Positions 23,987-35,035 of a stretch of DNA of 64,000 bases are shown here, in pieces. Each line of letters begins with the position of its first letter. The first letter of the stretch is position 1. Position numbers and translations under genes: made by a program. Below the pieces are notes generated by a model. It saw only the letters and a program-made list of their open reading frames with translations, searched no databases and was not told the DNA's origin. This stretch comes from Enterobacter sp. C2 (GTDB lineage: Bacteria; Pseudomonadota; Gammaproteobacteria; Enterobacterales; Enterobacteriaceae), in assembly GCF_019880405.1 (NCBI RefSeq), contig NZ_CP082269.1:4194837-4258836 (forward strand). Direction: 5' to 3'.

Positions 23987-24916
23987 TTACCCCTGCTGAC
24001 TCAAGAAATCGTTGATCTCGTTACGCCATGGCACAGAGGGCTGCGCGCCTTTGCGCGTAACGGCAATCGCCGCCGCCGCATGGGCAAACACAATGGCCTC
24101 ATCAAGCGGCTTATCCTCCAGCAGCGCGGTCACCAATGCGCCGTTAAAGGTATCACCCGCCGCAATCGTATCTATGGCATTGACCTTAAAGCCCGGCACC
24201 CGGCGGCCCTCACCGTTGACGCTGGCCCATACGCCGCGGCTGCCAAGGGTAATGATCACCGTACCGATACCTTTATCATGCAGTGCGAGCGCCGCTCGCT
24301 CGGCATCGCTGTCGCTCACTACGCGAATGCCCGTCAGCTTTTCCGCTTCGGTTTCATTGGGGGTGATAATGTCCACCAGCGCCAGCAGCTCGTCAGATAA
24401 TACACGCGCCGGGGCCGGGTTCAGTACGACAGTGGTATGATTTTCATGGGCAATTTTCGCGGCAGCCAGCACGCTCTCTACCGGCGACTCCAGCTGCATC
24501 AGCAGCGCGTCCGCGTCGGTAATCAGCGCCTGCTGAGCGGCAACCCGCTCGGGAGAGAGCGCGGCGTTGGCTCCCGCATGAATACCGATGACATTCTCCC
24601 CTTCGCCGTTGACAAAGATCAACGCGACGCCGGTAGACTCTCCGTCAACCACGCTCACGGGCGCAACGTTGATGTTATCGTTGGCCAGCTGGGCGCGGAT
24701 CCGATCGCCGGTATCGTCGCTGCCGGTGCAGGCGATAAACGCGATCTGCGCCCCGCTGCGCCCGGCGGCCACCGCCTGGTTTGCCCCTTTACCGCCAAAG
24801 GCGACCTGGTAGTGCGTACCGGTCACGGTTTCGCCCGGCATCGGGAAAGCGTCAAGGTTGAGAATGTGATCGGCATTGATGCTGCCAAGGACAACGAGCT
24901 TACCTGCTGTTTTCAT
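23987..24916 (-). CDS. rbsK: Ribokinase
   Basis: PfkB-family kinase, 309 aa, phosphorylates ribose at O5 for entry to the pentose phosphate pathway. The ribose-binding GSINADH and GGKGANQAVAAGRSG motifs are N-terminal. The second PfkB signature, DTIAAGDTFNGALV with its catalytic Asp, is near residue 255. It follows rbsB after a 57-bp gap that carries a hairpin. Confidence 0.98.
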   Translation of the reverse strand: MKTAGKLVVLGSINADHILNLDAFPMPGETVTGTHYQVAFGGKGANQAVAAGRSGAQIAFIACTGSDDTGDRIRAQLANDNINVAPVSVVDGESTGVALIFVNGEGENVIGIHAGANAALSPERVAAQQALITDADALLMQLESPVESVLAAAKIAHENHTTVVLNPAPARVLSDELLALVDIITPNETEAEKLTGIRVVSDSDAERAALALHDKGIGTVIITLGSRGVWASVNGEGRRVPGFKVNAIDTIAAGDTFNGALVTALLEDKPLDEAIVFAHAAAAIAVTRKGAQPSVPWRNEINDFLSQQG

Positions 24917-24936
24917 GGTGGGATCTTCCTGTAAGG

Positions 24937-24958
24937 TACGCCACCCTGGGGTGGCGTA
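24937..24958 (-). terminator. Intraoperonic hairpin between rbsB and rbsK
   Basis: A perfect stem TACGCCACC-CTGG-GGTGGCGTA lies just after the rbsB stop without a strong U tail, so it is more likely a stabiliser or attenuator than a full stop. It would lower rbsK-rbsR relative to rbsDACB. In E. coli the 3' end of rbsB is reported to give the sRNA RbsZ. Confidence 0.6.
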
Positions 24959-24973
24959 AGCCTTAAAACGTGA

Positions 24974-25864
24974 TTACTGTTTAATAACCAGCTTCAGGTC
25001 AACCGGGTATTTCGCCTGAACCTTCTCGCCTTTCAGCACTTTATCAGCAGTTTCAACGCCTTTCGCGCCGATCTGCTCCGGCAGCTGGGCAATGGTCGCC
25101 GCCAGTTTGCCGTCGTTTACCGCTTTCTCACCGTCCGGCGTGCCGTCGAAGCCCACTACCATCACGTCGGATTTACCCGCCGTCTGCAGCGCGCGCAGCG
25201 CACCCAGCGCCATTTCATCGTTCTGAGCAAATACGGCCTGCACATCAGGATGCGCGGTCAGCAGGTTCTGCATCACGTTCAGACCTTTGGTGCGATCGAA
25301 ATCTGCCGGCTGGCTAGCCAGCACGTTGAATTTATGCGCCGTCACGGCCTGCTGGAAGCCCTCGCCGCGTTCGCGAGCGGCGGAGGTGCCTGCAATACCC
25401 TGCAGCTCAATCACCTTCGCGCTTTCACCGGCTTTCTTCGCGATGTAATCGCCAGCAATTTTGCCGCCCAGCACGTTATCTGAAGCAATGTGGCTCACGA
25501 CTTCACCTTTGGCCGCAACGCGGTCCAGGGTGATCACCGGGATTTTAGCCTGGTTCGCCATCTTCACGGCGTTACCGACTGCATCAGAATCTGTCGGGTT
25601 GATCAGCAGGATTTTCGTGCCGCGCACGGTCAGGTCCTGCACGTTAGCCAGCTCTTTCGCCGGGTTGTTCTGGGAATCCAGCACCACCAGGTTATAGCCC
25701 AGCTTGTCGGCTTCTTTCTGTGCGCCATCCTTCAGTGAAACAAAAAATGGGTTGTTCAGGGTAGAGACCACCAGCGCAATGGTGTCTTTCGCCATCGCGT
25801 TTGCGCTCACGGTTGCACTCAGTGCGACAGCAGAGACCAGAGTAGCCAGTTTTTTCATGTTCAT
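24974..25864 (-). CDS. rbsB: Ribose ABC transporter periplasmic binding protein
   Basis: RbsB, 296 aa, binds ribose in the periplasm and delivers it to RbsAC and to the Trg chemoreceptor. A Sec signal peptide of about 25 residues ([20 protein letters not shown], then ANAMA) precedes mature [20 protein letters not shown]. The type I binding-protein fold and conserved ligand residues ([20 protein letters not shown]) are seen. It is the most 3' of the transport genes, after rbsC. Confidence 0.98.
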   Translation of the reverse strand: MNMKKLATLVSAVALSATVSANAMAKDTIALVVSTLNNPFFVSLKDGAQKEADKLGYNLVVLDSQNNPAKELANVQDLTVRGTKILLINPTDSDAVGNAVKMANQAKIPVITLDRVAAKGEVVSHIASDNVLGGKIAGDYIAKKAGESAKVIELQGIAGTSAARERGEGFQQAVTAHKFNVLASQPADFDRTKGLNVMQNLLTAHPDVQAVFAQNDEMALGALRALQTAGKSDVMVVGFDGTPDGEKAVNDGKLAATIAQLPEQIGAKGVETADKVLKGEKVQAKYPVDLKLVIKQ

Positions 25865-25890
25865 AATCAGATGTCCTGTAATGTCATTTA

Positions 25891-26856
25891 TTACTGCTTT
25901 TTGTTGTCTACCAGCACCGCCAGCAAAATTACCACTGCCTTAACGATCATCTGGTAATAGGAGGAAACACCCAGCAAGTTCAGTCCGTTGTTAAGGAAAC
26001 CAAGGATCAGTGCACCGATCAGCGTGCCCACAATGCGCCCTTTACCGCCCGCGAGGCTGGTACCGCCCAATACGACCGCAGCGATGGCATCCAGCTCGTA
26101 GCCGGTACCGGCTGTGGGTTGTGCAGAGGAGAGACGCGCCACTTCAATGATGCCTGCCAGCGATGCCAGCAGGCCACTCAAGGAATAGACGATGATTTTG
26201 ACTTTGTTAACGCTGATCCCGGAGAGGCGCGTGGCCGCTTCGTTACCGCCCAGGGCATAGATATAGCGGCCCAGGCGGGTATGGTGCAGCATATACCACG
26301 CGGCCAGGAAGACGATGCCCATGATCCAGACCGGCGTCGGGATACCCAGCGGACGGCCAATACCAAACCAGCCAAAGAGATCGGCGTTCTCGGTAAAGCC
26401 GGTATTCACCGGGCTGCCGTTGGTATAGACCATGGTCACACCGCGCAGCAGCAGCATCATCACCAGGGTGGCGATAAACGCCTGCACCCGACCTTTCGCG
26501 ACAATGACCCCGGTCATGGCCCCTACCGCAGCGCCCAACGCCAGCGCGGCGGCAATGGCCACCAGGGCATTAACTTCCATACCGACAATCGAGGCTGCCA
26601 CCGCGCCGGTGAGCGCCAGCAGCGAGCCCACGGAGAGATCGATCCCCGAGGTCAGGATCACCAGCGTCATCCCCACCGCCATAATGGCGTTTACCGAGGT
26701 CTGCTGCAGAATGTTAAACAGGTTATTGATGGTGAAAAAGTTAGGGCTCATCGTGGAGACAATCGCAATCAGCACCAGCAGGGCAATCAGCGATTTTTGT
26801 TCCATCAGCCACGCCTTATTAAAGTAGCGGCGGGGGGTAACGGTCTGGGTACTCAT
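25891..26856 (-). CDS. rbsC: Ribose ABC transporter permease
   Basis: RbsC, 321 aa, is the membrane channel subunit. It has about 8-10 hydrophobic segments and the BPD_transp_2 signature ([18 protein letters not shown], then [16 protein letters not shown]). The start overlaps the rbsA stop by 4 nt (ATGA), indicating coupling. Confidence 0.98.
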   Translation of the reverse strand: MSTQTVTPRRYFNKAWLMEQKSLIALLVLIAIVSTMSPNFFTINNLFNILQQTSVNAIMAVGMTLVILTSGIDLSVGSLLALTGAVAASIVGMEVNALVAIAAALALGAAVGAMTGVIVAKGRVQAFIATLVMMLLLRGVTMVYTNGSPVNTGFTENADLFGWFGIGRPLGIPTPVWIMGIVFLAAWYMLHHTRLGRYIYALGGNEAATRLSGISVNKVKIIVYSLSGLLASLAGIIEVARLSSAQPTAGTGYELDAIAAVVLGGTSLAGGKGRIVGTLIGALILGFLNNGLNLLGVSSYYQMIVKAVVILLAVLVDNKKQ

Positions 26857-28367
26857 ATCGTTGACTCCTGGGTCTCGCGATTTAGCTTGCCGACGGCGGC
26901 AGCCATCAGCACTTCCTGGGTTGCCTGCTCACGGGTGAACTCGCCACCCAACTCTCCTTCATGCATCACCATGATGCGATCGCTCATGCCAAGCACCTCT
27001 GGCATTTCTGACGACACCAGAATGATGCTCAGCCCATCCGCTTTAAACTGGTTGATGAGCTGATAGATCTCTTTTTTGGCACCGACGTCCACGCCGCGCG
27101 TGGGTTCGTCGAGGATGAGCACCTTCGGTCGCGTCATCAGCCCGCGGGCGATAGCGATTTTTTGCTGGTTGCCGCCGGAGAGCAGGCCGATAGGTTGCTC
27201 CATCGAGGGGGTTTTGACGTTAAACAGGCGGATAAAGTCGCTCACCGCCTGCTGCTCATCACTATGCTTCAGGCTACCGCCGCTGCGGCTGAAGTAGCGC
27301 AGCGCGGTCAGGGACATATTCTCTTTCACCGACATGCCCAGCACTAAGCCATCGCGCTTACGGTCTTCTGAGATGTAGACGATACCGTTAGCGAGGCCAT
27401 CCTGCGGCGAACGGGTCACAACCTCGCGGCCATCAAGGGTAACGGTGCCGCCGGTACGCGACAGCGCGCCGTACAGCACCTTCATCAGCTCGGTACGTCC
27501 GGCACCCATCAGCCCGGCCACGCCGAGGATTTCCCCCTGGCGCAGGGTAAAGGAGACATCGTTCACCCCCGGTCCGCACAGGTTATCGACCTTCAGACGC
27601 ATCTCACCCGGTGCTTTATCGAGATGTGGATACTGATCTTCCAGCTTGCGCCCCACCATCATCTCAATCAGCGTATCTTCAGTGAGCGAGCTAACCTCAC
27701 GCTCGGCGATAAACTGCCCGTCACGGAAGACGGTCACGTCATCGCAGATCTCGAAGATCTCTTTCATGCGGTGGGAGATATAGACAATGCCGCGTCCCTG
27801 GGACTTCAGCTCGCGGATCACGCGAAACAGGGAGTCGGTTTCGGTATCGGTGAGGGCATCGGTCGGCTCATCCATCACGATAACCTTCGACTCAAAGCTC
27901 AGCACCTTGGCAATCTCGACCATCTGCTGATCGCCAATGGAGAGATCCCCTACCAGCCTGTCGCTCTTAAAGCGCAGGTTGAGTTTCGCCAGCAAAATGT
28001 CCGCTTCGGCATACATCTTTTTCCAGTCGATTTTGCCAAAGCGGTTAACAAACTCACGGCCTAAAAAGATGTTTTCGGCGATGGTCAGCTGCGGGATCAG
28101 GTTCAGCTCCTGATGGATAATGCCGATCCCCGCCTCCTGCGACGATTTTGGTCCATTAAAGGTCGTCTCCTGGCCCAGCCACAGCAGCGAACCGGCATCG
28201 CGAGTGTAGATACCGGTTAACACTTTCATCATGGTGGATTTGCCAGCGCCGTTCTCGCCCACCAGCGCCATCACGCGACCAGGGTAGACATTGAGCGCTG
28301 CGCCGGAGAGGGCTTTTACGCCGGGGAACGCTTTGTCGATCCCCTTAAGCTGAAGTAGTGCGTCCAT
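26853..28367 (-). CDS. rbsA: Ribose ABC transporter ATP-binding protein
   Basis: RbsA, 504 aa, is a fused double ATPase. The first half has Walker [10 protein letters not shown], signature [13 protein letters not shown] and Walker [12 protein letters not shown]. The second half has the altered P-loop [10 protein letters not shown] typical of sugar-family second domains and the signature [15 protein letters not shown] start it at 28367 (M-D-A-L-L-Q-L-K), matching E. coli; the longer open frame upstream overlaps rbsD and is not coding. There is a 7-nt gap after the rbsD stop. Confidence 0.97.
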   Translation of the reverse strand: MDALLQLKGIDKAFPGVKALSGAALNVYPGRVMALVGENGAGKSTMMKVLTGIYTRDAGSLLWLGQETTFNGPKSSQEAGIGIIHQELNLIPQLTIAENIFLGREFVNRFGKIDWKKMYAEADILLAKLNLRFKSDRLVGDLSIGDQQMVEIAKVLSFESKVIVMDEPTDALTDTETDSLFRVIRELKSQGRGIVYISHRMKEIFEICDDVTVFRDGQFIAEREVSSLTEDTLIEMMVGRKLEDQYPHLDKAPGEMRLKVDNLCGPGVNDVSFTLRQGEILGVAGLMGAGRTELMKVLYGALSRTGGTVTLDGREVVTRSPQDGLANGIVYISEDRKRDGLVLGMSVKENMSLTALRYFSRSGGSLKHSDEQQAVSDFIRLFNVKTPSMEQPIGLLSGGNQQKIAIARGLMTRPKVLILDEPTRGVDVGAKKEIYQLINQFKADGLSIILVSSEMPEVLGMSDRIMVMHEGELGGEFTREQATQEVLMAAAVGKLNRETQESTI

Positions 28368-28374
28368 GATGGCC

Positions 28375-28794
28375 TCAGAAGGTGACGCCAGCACAGAGAA
28401 TGATATTCGCATACGGGGAGCACTCCCCGCTGCGAATAACCGCCTGGCTTGCTGCGGTGTGTTGTTTAAATGCTTCGTGCGTGGTGTAGCGCACTTCGAT
28501 GGTATTTCCCTGGTGTTGTTGCAGCTGCTCAATATGGTTGAGCAACGCTTCGTGGAGCTGCGGATTATGCTGTTTGATTTCCGTAGCGAGAATGGCTGCC
28601 TCAACCTGCATCTCGGTGGTGACCACCTCAAGTACCTGCATAAACGAAGGTACGCCCTGGGTTAATGCCATATCGATGCGTTGCGTACTGTGGGGAACCG
28701 GCAACCCGGCGTCGCACACCACGAGCGTATCGGTATGCCCCAGACGGGAGATAACCGATGAGATTTCAGAGTTCAGTACAGATCCTTTCTTCAT
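28375..28794 (-). CDS. rbsD: D-ribose pyranase RbsD
   Basis: RbsD, 139 aa, converts beta-D-ribopyranose to the furanose form that ribokinase uses. The start at 28794 (M-K-K-G-S-V-L) is spaced 7 nt behind GGAG; the longer open frame would put the operator region inside the protein. The catalytic His near residue 20 is in [14 protein letters not shown], and the C-terminal [15 protein letters not shown] is intact. It is the first gene of rbsDACBKR. Confidence 0.97.
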   Translation of the reverse strand: MKKGSVLNSEISSVISRLGHTDTLVVCDAGLPVPHSTQRIDMALTQGVPSFMQVLEVVTTEMQVEAAILATEIKQHNPQLHEALLNHIEQLQQHQGNTIEVRYTTHEAFKQHTAASQAVIRSGECSPYANIILCAGVTF

Positions 28795-28810
28795 TTTTTC
28801 TGGCTCCACT

Positions 28811-28903
28811 AGCGAAACGTTTCGCTGAGGCCAGTGTATGCCGGATAGCGTTCATTTAACCATCACCACGTTAAAGATCTGTGATCGACATCGAAACGTT
28901 TCG
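28811..28903 (-). promoter_or_regulatory. rbs promoter with two RbsR operators
   Basis: Two palindromes share the core CGAAACGTTTCG: O1 (AGCGAAACGTTTCGCT, 28811-28826) and O2 (core 28892-28903). Their centres are 79 bp apart. A -10 TACACT (28833-28838) would place the start near 28826, so O1 covers the first transcribed bases and O2 sits near -72. A CRP half site TGTGATCG adjoins O2. Confidence 0.8.
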
Positions 28904-28929
28904 CTAACGGAAATTGAGATGGAAAGAAG

Positions 28930-28960
28930 TAGGCCGGGTAAGCGAAGCGCCACCCGGCAT
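28930..28960. repeat. REP element between rbsD and kup
   Basis: A palindrome starting TAGGCCGGGTAAGCGAAG and ending CACCCGGCA lies just after the kup stop codon (minus strand). Confidence 0.8.
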
Positions 28961-28969
28961 GTGGCAGGT

Positions 28970-30838
28970 TTAGATTTCTACTTGCGTACCCAGTTCAATA
29001 ACCCGGTTGGGCGGGATCTCGAACTGGTCCGGGGCGCGCAGGGCGTTACGCTGCAGCACTAGGTAGAGCTTGCCGCGCAGGCGCAGATACCAGGGACGTT
29101 TGCCCACGATCAGCGACTCGTGAGACATAAAGAACGAGGTCTCCATCATGCGACAGCTCAGTCCCTCTAGCCCGCAGCGGTGGAAGACCTCCTCTACGTT
29201 CGGCGTCTCGCGCCAGCCGTAGCTGGCTACCACGCGCCAGAAGGTCGGCGAAAGCTGCTCGATCTGTACCCGGCGGACGTTATGCACATAGGGTGCGTCC
29301 TCCGTGCGCAGGGTCAGCAGGATCACCCGCTCGTGCAGGACCTTGTTGTGCTTGAGGTTATGCAGCATCGCGAAAGGAATAACGTTTAGCGCCCGCGACA
29401 TATAGACCGCCGTGCCCGGCACCCGCACCGGCGGGGATTTCTCCAGCGAGGCGATCATCGCCTCCAGAGAGTTACCGTGCTCATGCATACGCCGCAGCAG
29501 GCGGAAGCGCTCGCTTTTCCACGTCGTCATAATCAGGAACATCACGAGGCCGAGGCTCAGCGGCAGCCAGCCGCCAGAGAGCAGCTTGTCGAGGTTCGCC
29601 GAGAAGAGCGGAATGTCGATGCAGAGGAACGCCACCAGAATCAGCGCCACCAGGAACTTGTTCCAGTGCCAGTTTTTACGTGCCACAGTGGTGGAGAGGA
29701 TAGAGGTCAGCACCATGGTGCCGGTCACCGCGATACCGTACGCCGCCGCCAGGTTGCTTGAACGCTCAAAGCTGACGATCACAATCACCACGGCAAAGTA
29801 GAGCAGCCAGTTAACAAAGGGGATGTAGATCTGGCCGGACTCCATCTCCGAGGTGTGAATAATGCGCATCGGCGACAGGTAGCCCAGACGCACCGCCTGA
29901 CGCGTAAGCGAGAACACACCGGAGATCACCGCCTGGGAGGCAATAACCGTTGCCAGGGTGGCGATAAGCAGCATTGGGATCAGCGCCCACTCGGGGGCCA
30001 GCAGGAAGAACGGGTTCTTGATTGCCTCCGGGTTTTTCAGCAGCAACGCCCCTTGGCCGAAGTAGTTCAGCGCCAGCGACGGCAGCACCAGGCTAAACCA
30101 CGCCAGGCGGATCGGCAATTTGCCGAAGTGTCCCATGTCGGCATACAGGGCCTCTACGCCGGTGATCGACAGCACCACCGCACCCAGCGCCACAAATGAC
30201 ACGGCTTTATATTCGAGGAAGAAGTGCACCGCCCACATCGGATTCAGCGCCTGCAACACCTCAGGATTAGCGATAATCCCGCGCAGGCCCAGCACGGCCA
30301 GAATGATAAACCAGGCCAGCATAATCGGCGCAAACAGCTTACCCACCAGCCCGGTGCCGTGTTTCTGGATCATAAACAGCAACGTCAGCACCACAATGGC
30401 CAACGGTACCACCCAACTATCTAACGAGGGCGCAATAATCTCCAGCCCCTCGATAGCCGACATCACCGAGATCGCAGGCGTGATCACCACTTCGCCATAG
30501 AAGAAGCTGCCGCCAATCAACCCCATGATCACCAGTATCGAGGTCATTCGCGCCGAGGTGTTGCGCCCCGCCAGCGACATCAGGGTCAAAATCCCCCCTT
30601 CCCCGGCGTTATCGGCCCGCATCACGAAGGTCAGATACTTAATCGAAACAACAAAAATCAGCAGCCAGAAGATGAGTGACAGAAAGCCAAACACCGCGTC
30701 TCGTTCGACGCCAAAACCAAACTGACCGGACAAACATTCACGAAGAGTATAAAGCGGGCTGGTTCCGATATCACCGTAGACAACCCCAATTGCTGCGAGG
30801 GTTACCGCAGACAATGATTGCTTATTATCAGTGCTCAT
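28970..30838 (-). CDS. kup: Low-affinity potassium transporter Kup (TrkD)
   Basis: A 622-aa K+:H+ symporter of the KUP family with about 12 membrane segments in the first ~430 residues and a hydrophilic cytoplasmic C-terminal domain. The N-terminal [16 protein letters not shown] and the [11 protein letters not shown] segment are family signatures. Length equals E. coli Kup. It is divergent from ravA. Confidence 0.98.
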   Translation of the reverse strand: MSTDNKQSLSAVTLAAIGVVYGDIGTSPLYTLRECLSGQFGFGVERDAVFGFLSLIFWLLIFVVSIKYLTFVMRADNAGEGGILTLMSLAGRNTSARMTSILVIMGLIGGSFFYGEVVITPAISVMSAIEGLEIIAPSLDSWVVPLAIVVLTLLFMIQKHGTGLVGKLFAPIMLAWFIILAVLGLRGIIANPEVLQALNPMWAVHFFLEYKAVSFVALGAVVLSITGVEALYADMGHFGKLPIRLAWFSLVLPSLALNYFGQGALLLKNPEAIKNPFFLLAPEWALIPMLLIATLATVIASQAVISGVFSLTRQAVRLGYLSPMRIIHTSEMESGQIYIPFVNWLLYFAVVIVIVSFERSSNLAAAYGIAVTGTMVLTSILSTTVARKNWHWNKFLVALILVAFLCIDIPLFSANLDKLLSGGWLPLSLGLVMFLIMTTWKSERFRLLRRMHEHGNSLEAMIASLEKSPPVRVPGTAVYMSRALNVIPFAMLHNLKHNKVLHERVILLTLRTEDAPYVHNVRRVQIEQLSPTFWRVVASYGWRETPNVEEVFHRCGLEGLSCRMMETSFFMSHESLIVGKRPWYLRLRGKLYLVLQRNALRAPDQFEIPPNRVIELGTQVEI

Positions 30839-30983
30839 AGACTAATCTTTTGTATGGATGACAAGTGTGCGCTTAGTCCCTTGGCCCACAAAAACGCACA
30901 GTATGCATGATTCTTCAATAAATCGAAGCCTTAAATGCGACAGGGTTATCCTGACGCAAAGAATGTGAAGGCATTATTCCGTC

Positions 30984-31012
30984 TATTACAAGCCCTTGTT
31001 GAAACGTATACT
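30984..31012 (+). promoter_or_regulatory. Likely ravA promoter
   Basis: A good -10 TATACT (31007-31012) lies 43 bp before the ravA start, with a weak -35 near 30984-30989. E. coli ravA-viaA is raised by RpoS, which would fit a weak -35, but the sequence alone does not prove this. Confidence 0.5.
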
Positions 31013-31054
31013 CACTTTTGTCCACCGACAGCGGCGAAAGGATGCAGAACAATT

Positions 31055-32548
31055 ATGGCTCACTCACATTTATTAGCAGAAAGAATTTCCCGTCTCAGCG
31101 GCGCACTGGAAAAAGGCCTGTATGAGCGTAGCCACGCTATCCGCCTGTGCCTGCTGGCCGCGTTAAGCGGGGAGAGCGTATTTCTTCTTGGCCCGCCCGG
31201 GATTGCCAAAAGTCTTATTGCTCGCCGGCTAAAGTTTGCCTTTCAGCACGCTCGCGCCTTTGAATACCTGATGACCCGCTTTTCGACACCGGAAGAGGTT
31301 TTCGGCCCGCTGTCGATTCAGGCCTTGAAAGATGAAGGGCGCTACGAGCGCCTGACCGCAGGTTATCTTCCGGAGGCGGAGATCGTCTTTCTGGATGAAA
31401 TCTGGAAAGCCGGCCCCGCTATCCTGAACACCCTGCTGACTGCCATTAACGAACGGCGGTTTCGCAACGGGGCGAGTGAAGAGAAGATCCCGATGCGCCT
31501 GCTGGTGGCAGCCTCTAACGAGCTGCCGGAAGCTGACAGCAGCCTGGAGGCGCTTTACGACCGTATGCTGATCCGCCTCTGGCTGGATAAGGTTCAGGAT
31601 AAGGGAAACTTCCGTTCAATGCTGGTCAGCCAACAGGATGAGAACGATAACCCGGTTCCGGCCTCACTGCAGGTGACAGACGAGGAGTATCAGCAGTGGC
31701 AGCAGGAGATAGGCCACATCACCCTGCCTGACGCGGTATTCGAGCTGATCTATATGCTGCGTCAGCAGCTGGATAACCTTCCCAACGCCCCCTATGTCTC
31801 TGACAGACGTTGGAAAAAAGCCATCCGCCTGCTGCAGGCCAGCGCCTTCTTCTGCGGGCGCGATGCGGTCTCACCCATCGATCTTATCCTGCTGAAAGAT
31901 TGCCTGTGGCATGACGCCCAGAGTCGGGAGCTGCTCGCCCAGCAGGTCGACATATTGATGACCGGACACGCCTGGCAGCAGCAGGCCATGCTGGTCCAGC
32001 TGGGAGCCATTGCCCAGCGGCGTATCCAGCTCCAGCAGCAGCAGAGCGATAAGACCGCCCTCAAAGTGCAGCGCCAGAGCGGTATGTTTAGCCGCCGTCC
32101 GCACTATGAGCTCCCCCCCGATATCAGCGACGATACACTGACCCTACTGCTCCAGCAGCCGCTTAAGCTGCACGATATGCAGGTCGTGCACATTACTCTC
32201 GAACGCGCTCCGCTGGAACAGTGGCTCATGAAGGGCGGGGAGATCCGCGGCAAGCTCAACGGGATTGGGTTTGCCCAGGTGCTTAATCTGGAAGTGGATG
32301 CCACCCTGCACCTGATCGTGCGCGATGTAAGTCTGCAGGCCTCCAGGCTGGCGCTGCCCGGATCCTCTCAGGAGAGCGTGCCAGAGGAGATCCGGCAGCA
32401 GCTTGAATCATTGGATAACACGTGGCACCAGCAGCATACGCGCTTCAGCGAACAGCAGAAGTGCCTGTTCATTCATAGCGACTGGTTAGGACGCATTGAA
32501 GCCAGCCTGCAGGACGTCGGCGCGCAGATCAAACAGGCCCGGCAATGA
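31055..32548 (+). CDS. ravA: MoxR-type AAA+ ATPase RavA
   Basis: RavA, 497 aa, forms hexamers, binds the lysine decarboxylase LdcI, and works with ViaA at the membrane on respiratory complexes and aminoglycoside sensitisation. The start at 31055 (M-A-H-S-H-L-L) matches E. coli; 40 upstream open codons are not supported. Walker [13 protein letters not shown], Walker [16 protein letters not shown] and sensor [15 protein letters not shown] are intact. The C-terminal LARA region (about 330-440) follows. viaA starts within its stop codon (ATGA). Confidence 0.97.
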   Translation: MAHSHLLAERISRLSGALEKGLYERSHAIRLCLLAALSGESVFLLGPPGIAKSLIARRLKFAFQHARAFEYLMTRFSTPEEVFGPLSIQALKDEGRYERLTAGYLPEAEIVFLDEIWKAGPAILNTLLTAINERRFRNGASEEKIPMRLLVAASNELPEADSSLEALYDRMLIRLWLDKVQDKGNFRSMLVSQQDENDNPVPASLQVTDEEYQQWQQEIGHITLPDAVFELIYMLRQQLDNLPNAPYVSDRRWKKAIRLLQASAFFCGRDAVSPIDLILLKDCLWHDAQSRELLAQQVDILMTGHAWQQQAMLVQLGAIAQRRIQLQQQQSDKTALKVQRQSGMFSRRPHYELPPDISDDTLTLLLQQPLKLHDMQVVHITLERAPLEQWLMKGGEIRGKLNGIGFAQVLNLEVDATLHLIVRDVSLQASRLALPGSSQESVPEEIRQQLESLDNTWHQQHTRFSEQQKCLFIHSDWLGRIEASLQDVGAQIKQARQ

Positions 32549-33996
32549 TCACCCTCGACACGCTGAATGTGATGCTGGCGGTGGGCGAAGAGGGGCTCAT
32601 TGAAGAGCTGATCGTCGCCCTGCTGGCCTCACCGCAGCTGGCGGTGTTCTTTGAAAAATTTCCCCGGCTCAGGCGCGCCATTACCGATGACGTCCCCCGC
32701 TGGCGAGAGGCGCTAAGAAGCCGGCTAAAGGAGACGGCGGTTCCGCCGGAGCTGACCGAAGAGTTTCTCTGCTACCAGCAGACTCAGCTGCTGGCGACGC
32801 CGCAGTTTATTGCCCAGCTTCCGCAGATCCTCACCCTGCTCGCAAAGGTGCACTCGCCCTATGCCGAACAGGCCAGCCAGCTGATCGCCGATAATCCAAC
32901 CCTTACTCCCGCGCTGCACACGCTGTTTATACAGCGCTGGCGATTAAGCCTGGTGGTGCAGGCGACCACGCTCAACCAGCAACTGCTGGAGGAGGAGCGC
33001 GAGCAGCTCTTAAGCGAGGTTCAGGAGCGCATGAAGCTGAGCGGCCAGCTTGAGTCGGTGCTGATCGAAAATGAAAACGCAGCCGGACGGCTGTGGGACA
33101 TGAGCGCCGGGCAGCTAAAACGCGGTGACTATCAGCTCATCGTCCGCTACGGCGACTTCCTTGCCGAGCAGCCGGAGCTGAAACAGCTGGCCGAACAGCT
33201 TGGCCGCTCCCGGGAGGCAAAATCGGTACCGAAAAAAGATTCGCCGATGGAGACCTTCCGCACGCTGGTACGCGAGCCAGCGTCGGTGCCGGAGCAGGTA
33301 GATGGCCTCCAGCAGAGCGATGATATTCTGCGCCTGCTGCCGCCCGAGCTTGCGACCCTCGGCATTACCGAGCTGGAGTATGAGTTCTACCGTCGGCTGG
33401 TGGAGAAGCAGCTTCTCACCTACCGCCTGCACGGTGAAGCCTGGCGGGAGAAGATCACCCAGCGCCCGGTGGTGCATCAAAGCGTTGATGAACAGCCGCG
33501 CGGGCCGTTTATTATCTGTGTCGATACCTCTGGCTCGATGGGCGGTTTTAACGAACAGTGTGCGAAGGCGTTCTGCCTGGCGCTAATGCGGGTGGCGCTG
33601 GCGGATAACCGGCGCTGCTATATCATGCTGTTTTCCAGCGAGGTGGTACGCTATGAGCTGTCGGGATCGCAAGGGCTAGAGGAGGCGATCCGCTTCCTGA
33701 GCCAGCGCTTTCGCGGCGGAACCGATCTCGCCAGCTGCTTCCGCGCCGTGATCGAGCGGATGCAGGGCGGTGAGTGGGCGGATGCCGACGCGGTGGTGAT
33801 CTCAGACTTTATCGCCCAACGCCTGCCTGACGAGGTGGTGAATCAGATCAAAACGCTACAGCAGGTACATCAGCATCGCTTTCACGCGGTAGCGATGTCC
33901 GCTCACGGCAAGCCAGGGATCATGCGTATTTTCGATCATATCTGGCGCTTTGACACCGGTATGCGCAGCCGTCTGCTGCGTCGCTGGAAGCGTTAA
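32545..33996 (+). CDS. viaA: VWA-domain protein ViaA, RavA partner
   Basis: ViaA, 483 aa, carries a C-terminal von Willebrand A domain with the MIDAS sequence [13 protein letters not shown] and the later GGTDLASCF and VVISDF elements. It stimulates RavA and binds lipid in E. coli. The N-terminal ~300 residues are helical. In K-12 the next gene would be asnA on the opposite strand; here asnC follows after 36 bp. Confidence 0.97.
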   Translation: MITLDTLNVMLAVGEEGLIEELIVALLASPQLAVFFEKFPRLRRAITDDVPRWREALRSRLKETAVPPELTEEFLCYQQTQLLATPQFIAQLPQILTLLAKVHSPYAEQASQLIADNPTLTPALHTLFIQRWRLSLVVQATTLNQQLLEEEREQLLSEVQERMKLSGQLESVLIENENAAGRLWDMSAGQLKRGDYQLIVRYGDFLAEQPELKQLAEQLGRSREAKSVPKKDSPMETFRTLVREPASVPEQVDGLQQSDDILRLLPPELATLGITELEYEFYRRLVEKQLLTYRLHGEAWREKITQRPVVHQSVDEQPRGPFIICVDTSGSMGGFNEQCAKAFCLALMRVALADNRRCYIMLFSSEVVRYELSGSQGLEEAIRFLSQRFRGGTDLASCFRAVIERMQGGEWADADAVVISDFIAQRLPDEVVNQIKTLQQVHQHRFHAVAMSAHGKPGIMRIFDHIWRFDTGMRSRLLRRWKR

Positions 33997-34032
33997 TCTC
34001 AACCCAATAGTGAACAATAACGGCTGAACATT

Positions 34033-34491
34033 ATGGAAAGTTACCAGATCGACAACCTCGACCGGGGCATTCTGGAGGCGCTGATGGCCAATGCCCGCAC
34101 GGCCTATGCTGAACTGGCGAAGCAGTTTGGCGTCAGCCCTGGCACCATCCACGTCCGCGTAGAGAAGATGAAACAGGCGGGCATCATCACTGGCGCGCGC
34201 ATTGACGTCAGCCCGAAACAGCTCGGCTACGACGTCTGCTGCTTTATCGGCATCATTCTCAAGAGCGCCAAGGACTACCCGTCGGCGCTGGCCAAGCTGG
34301 AGAGTCTGGAGGAGGTCACCGAGGCCTACTACACCACCGGCCACTACAGCATCTTCATTAAGGTCATGTGCCGCTCGATCGACGCCCTCCAGCAGGTACT
34401 TATCAACAAGATCCAAACAATTGATGAGATCCAGTCCACCGAGACGCTGATCTCCCTGCAGAACCCGATCATGCGTACCATCCGCCCCTAG
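34033..34491 (+). CDS. asnC: Lrp/AsnC-family regulator AsnC
   Basis: AsnC, 152 aa, is an asparagine-responsive regulator with an N-terminal helix-turn-helix (RTAYAELAKQFGVSPGTIHV) and a C-terminal RAM ligand-binding domain. It matches E. coli AsnC along its whole length. In E. coli it activates the divergent asnA and represses itself and mnmG. Here asnA is absent and only 36 bp separate it from viaA, with no clear Shine-Dalgarno or promoter, so it may be read from ravA-viaA. Confidence 0.97.
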   Translation: MESYQIDNLDRGILEALMANARTAYAELAKQFGVSPGTIHVRVEKMKQAGIITGARIDVSPKQLGYDVCCFIGIILKSAKDYPSALAKLESLEEVTEAYYTTGHYSIFIKVMCRSIDALQQVLINKIQTIDEIQSTETLISLQNPIMRTIRP

Positions 34492-34512
34492 CCGGGAAAA
34501 ATAATCACCACA

Positions 34513-34552
34513 TTTTCCACAGGTAGATCCCAGCTGATTCACAGCGTACAAT
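34513..34552 (+). promoter_or_regulatory. mioC promoter with DnaA box
   Basis: A DnaA-type box TTTTCCACA (34513-34521, one mismatch) precedes a -10 TACAAT (34547-34552), as in the DnaA-repressed E. coli mioC promoter that reads toward oriC. Confidence 0.8.
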
Positions 34553-34581
34553 ACCGCTCTTATTCATCGGAGCGGATCATC

Positions 34582-35031
34582 ATGGCAGACATTACTCTCA
34601 TCAGCGGCAGTACGCTGGGCGGCGCGGAATACGTTGCAGAACATCTGGCTGAGAAGCTGGAAGATGCCGGTTTCTCTACCAGCACGCTGCATGGGCCTCT
34701 GCTTGAGGATCTTCCCACCGATGGCGTATGGCTGCTGATCTCCTCTACCCATGGCGCAGGGGATCTGCCTGACAACATCCTGCCTTTATATGAAGAGTTG
34801 CAGGAGCAGCAGCCGGATCTCTCCCAGGTTCGTTTTGGTGCAGTGGGTCTCGGTAGCCGTGAGTACGATACTTTCTGTGGTGCCATTGAGAAGCTGGAAG
34901 AGGTATTGAAAGGCTGCCAGGCAAAACAGATCGGCGAAACGCTAAGGATCAACGTCCTCGAACATGAGATTCCGGAGGATCCGGCGGAAATTTGGCTGGG
35001 ATCGTGGATCGATTTACTGAAAGAAGTGTAA
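34582..35031 (+). CDS. mioC: FMN-binding flavodoxin-like protein MioC
   Basis: MioC, 149 aa, is a short-chain flavodoxin that supports biotin synthase in E. coli extracts. The FMN phosphate loop is ISGSTLGGAEYVAE and the second loop is SSTHGAGDLPD, with GLGSREYDTFCGA for the third. It ends 5 bp before the first oriC GATC, so its transcription runs into oriC. Confidence 0.97.
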   Translation: MADITLISGSTLGGAEYVAEHLAEKLEDAGFSTSTLHGPLLEDLPTDGVWLLISSTHGAGDLPDNILPLYEELQEQQPDLSQVRFGAVGLGSREYDTFCGAIEKLEEVLKGCQAKQIGETLRINVLEHEIPEDPAEIWLGSWIDLLKEV

Positions 35032-35035
35032 AGAT

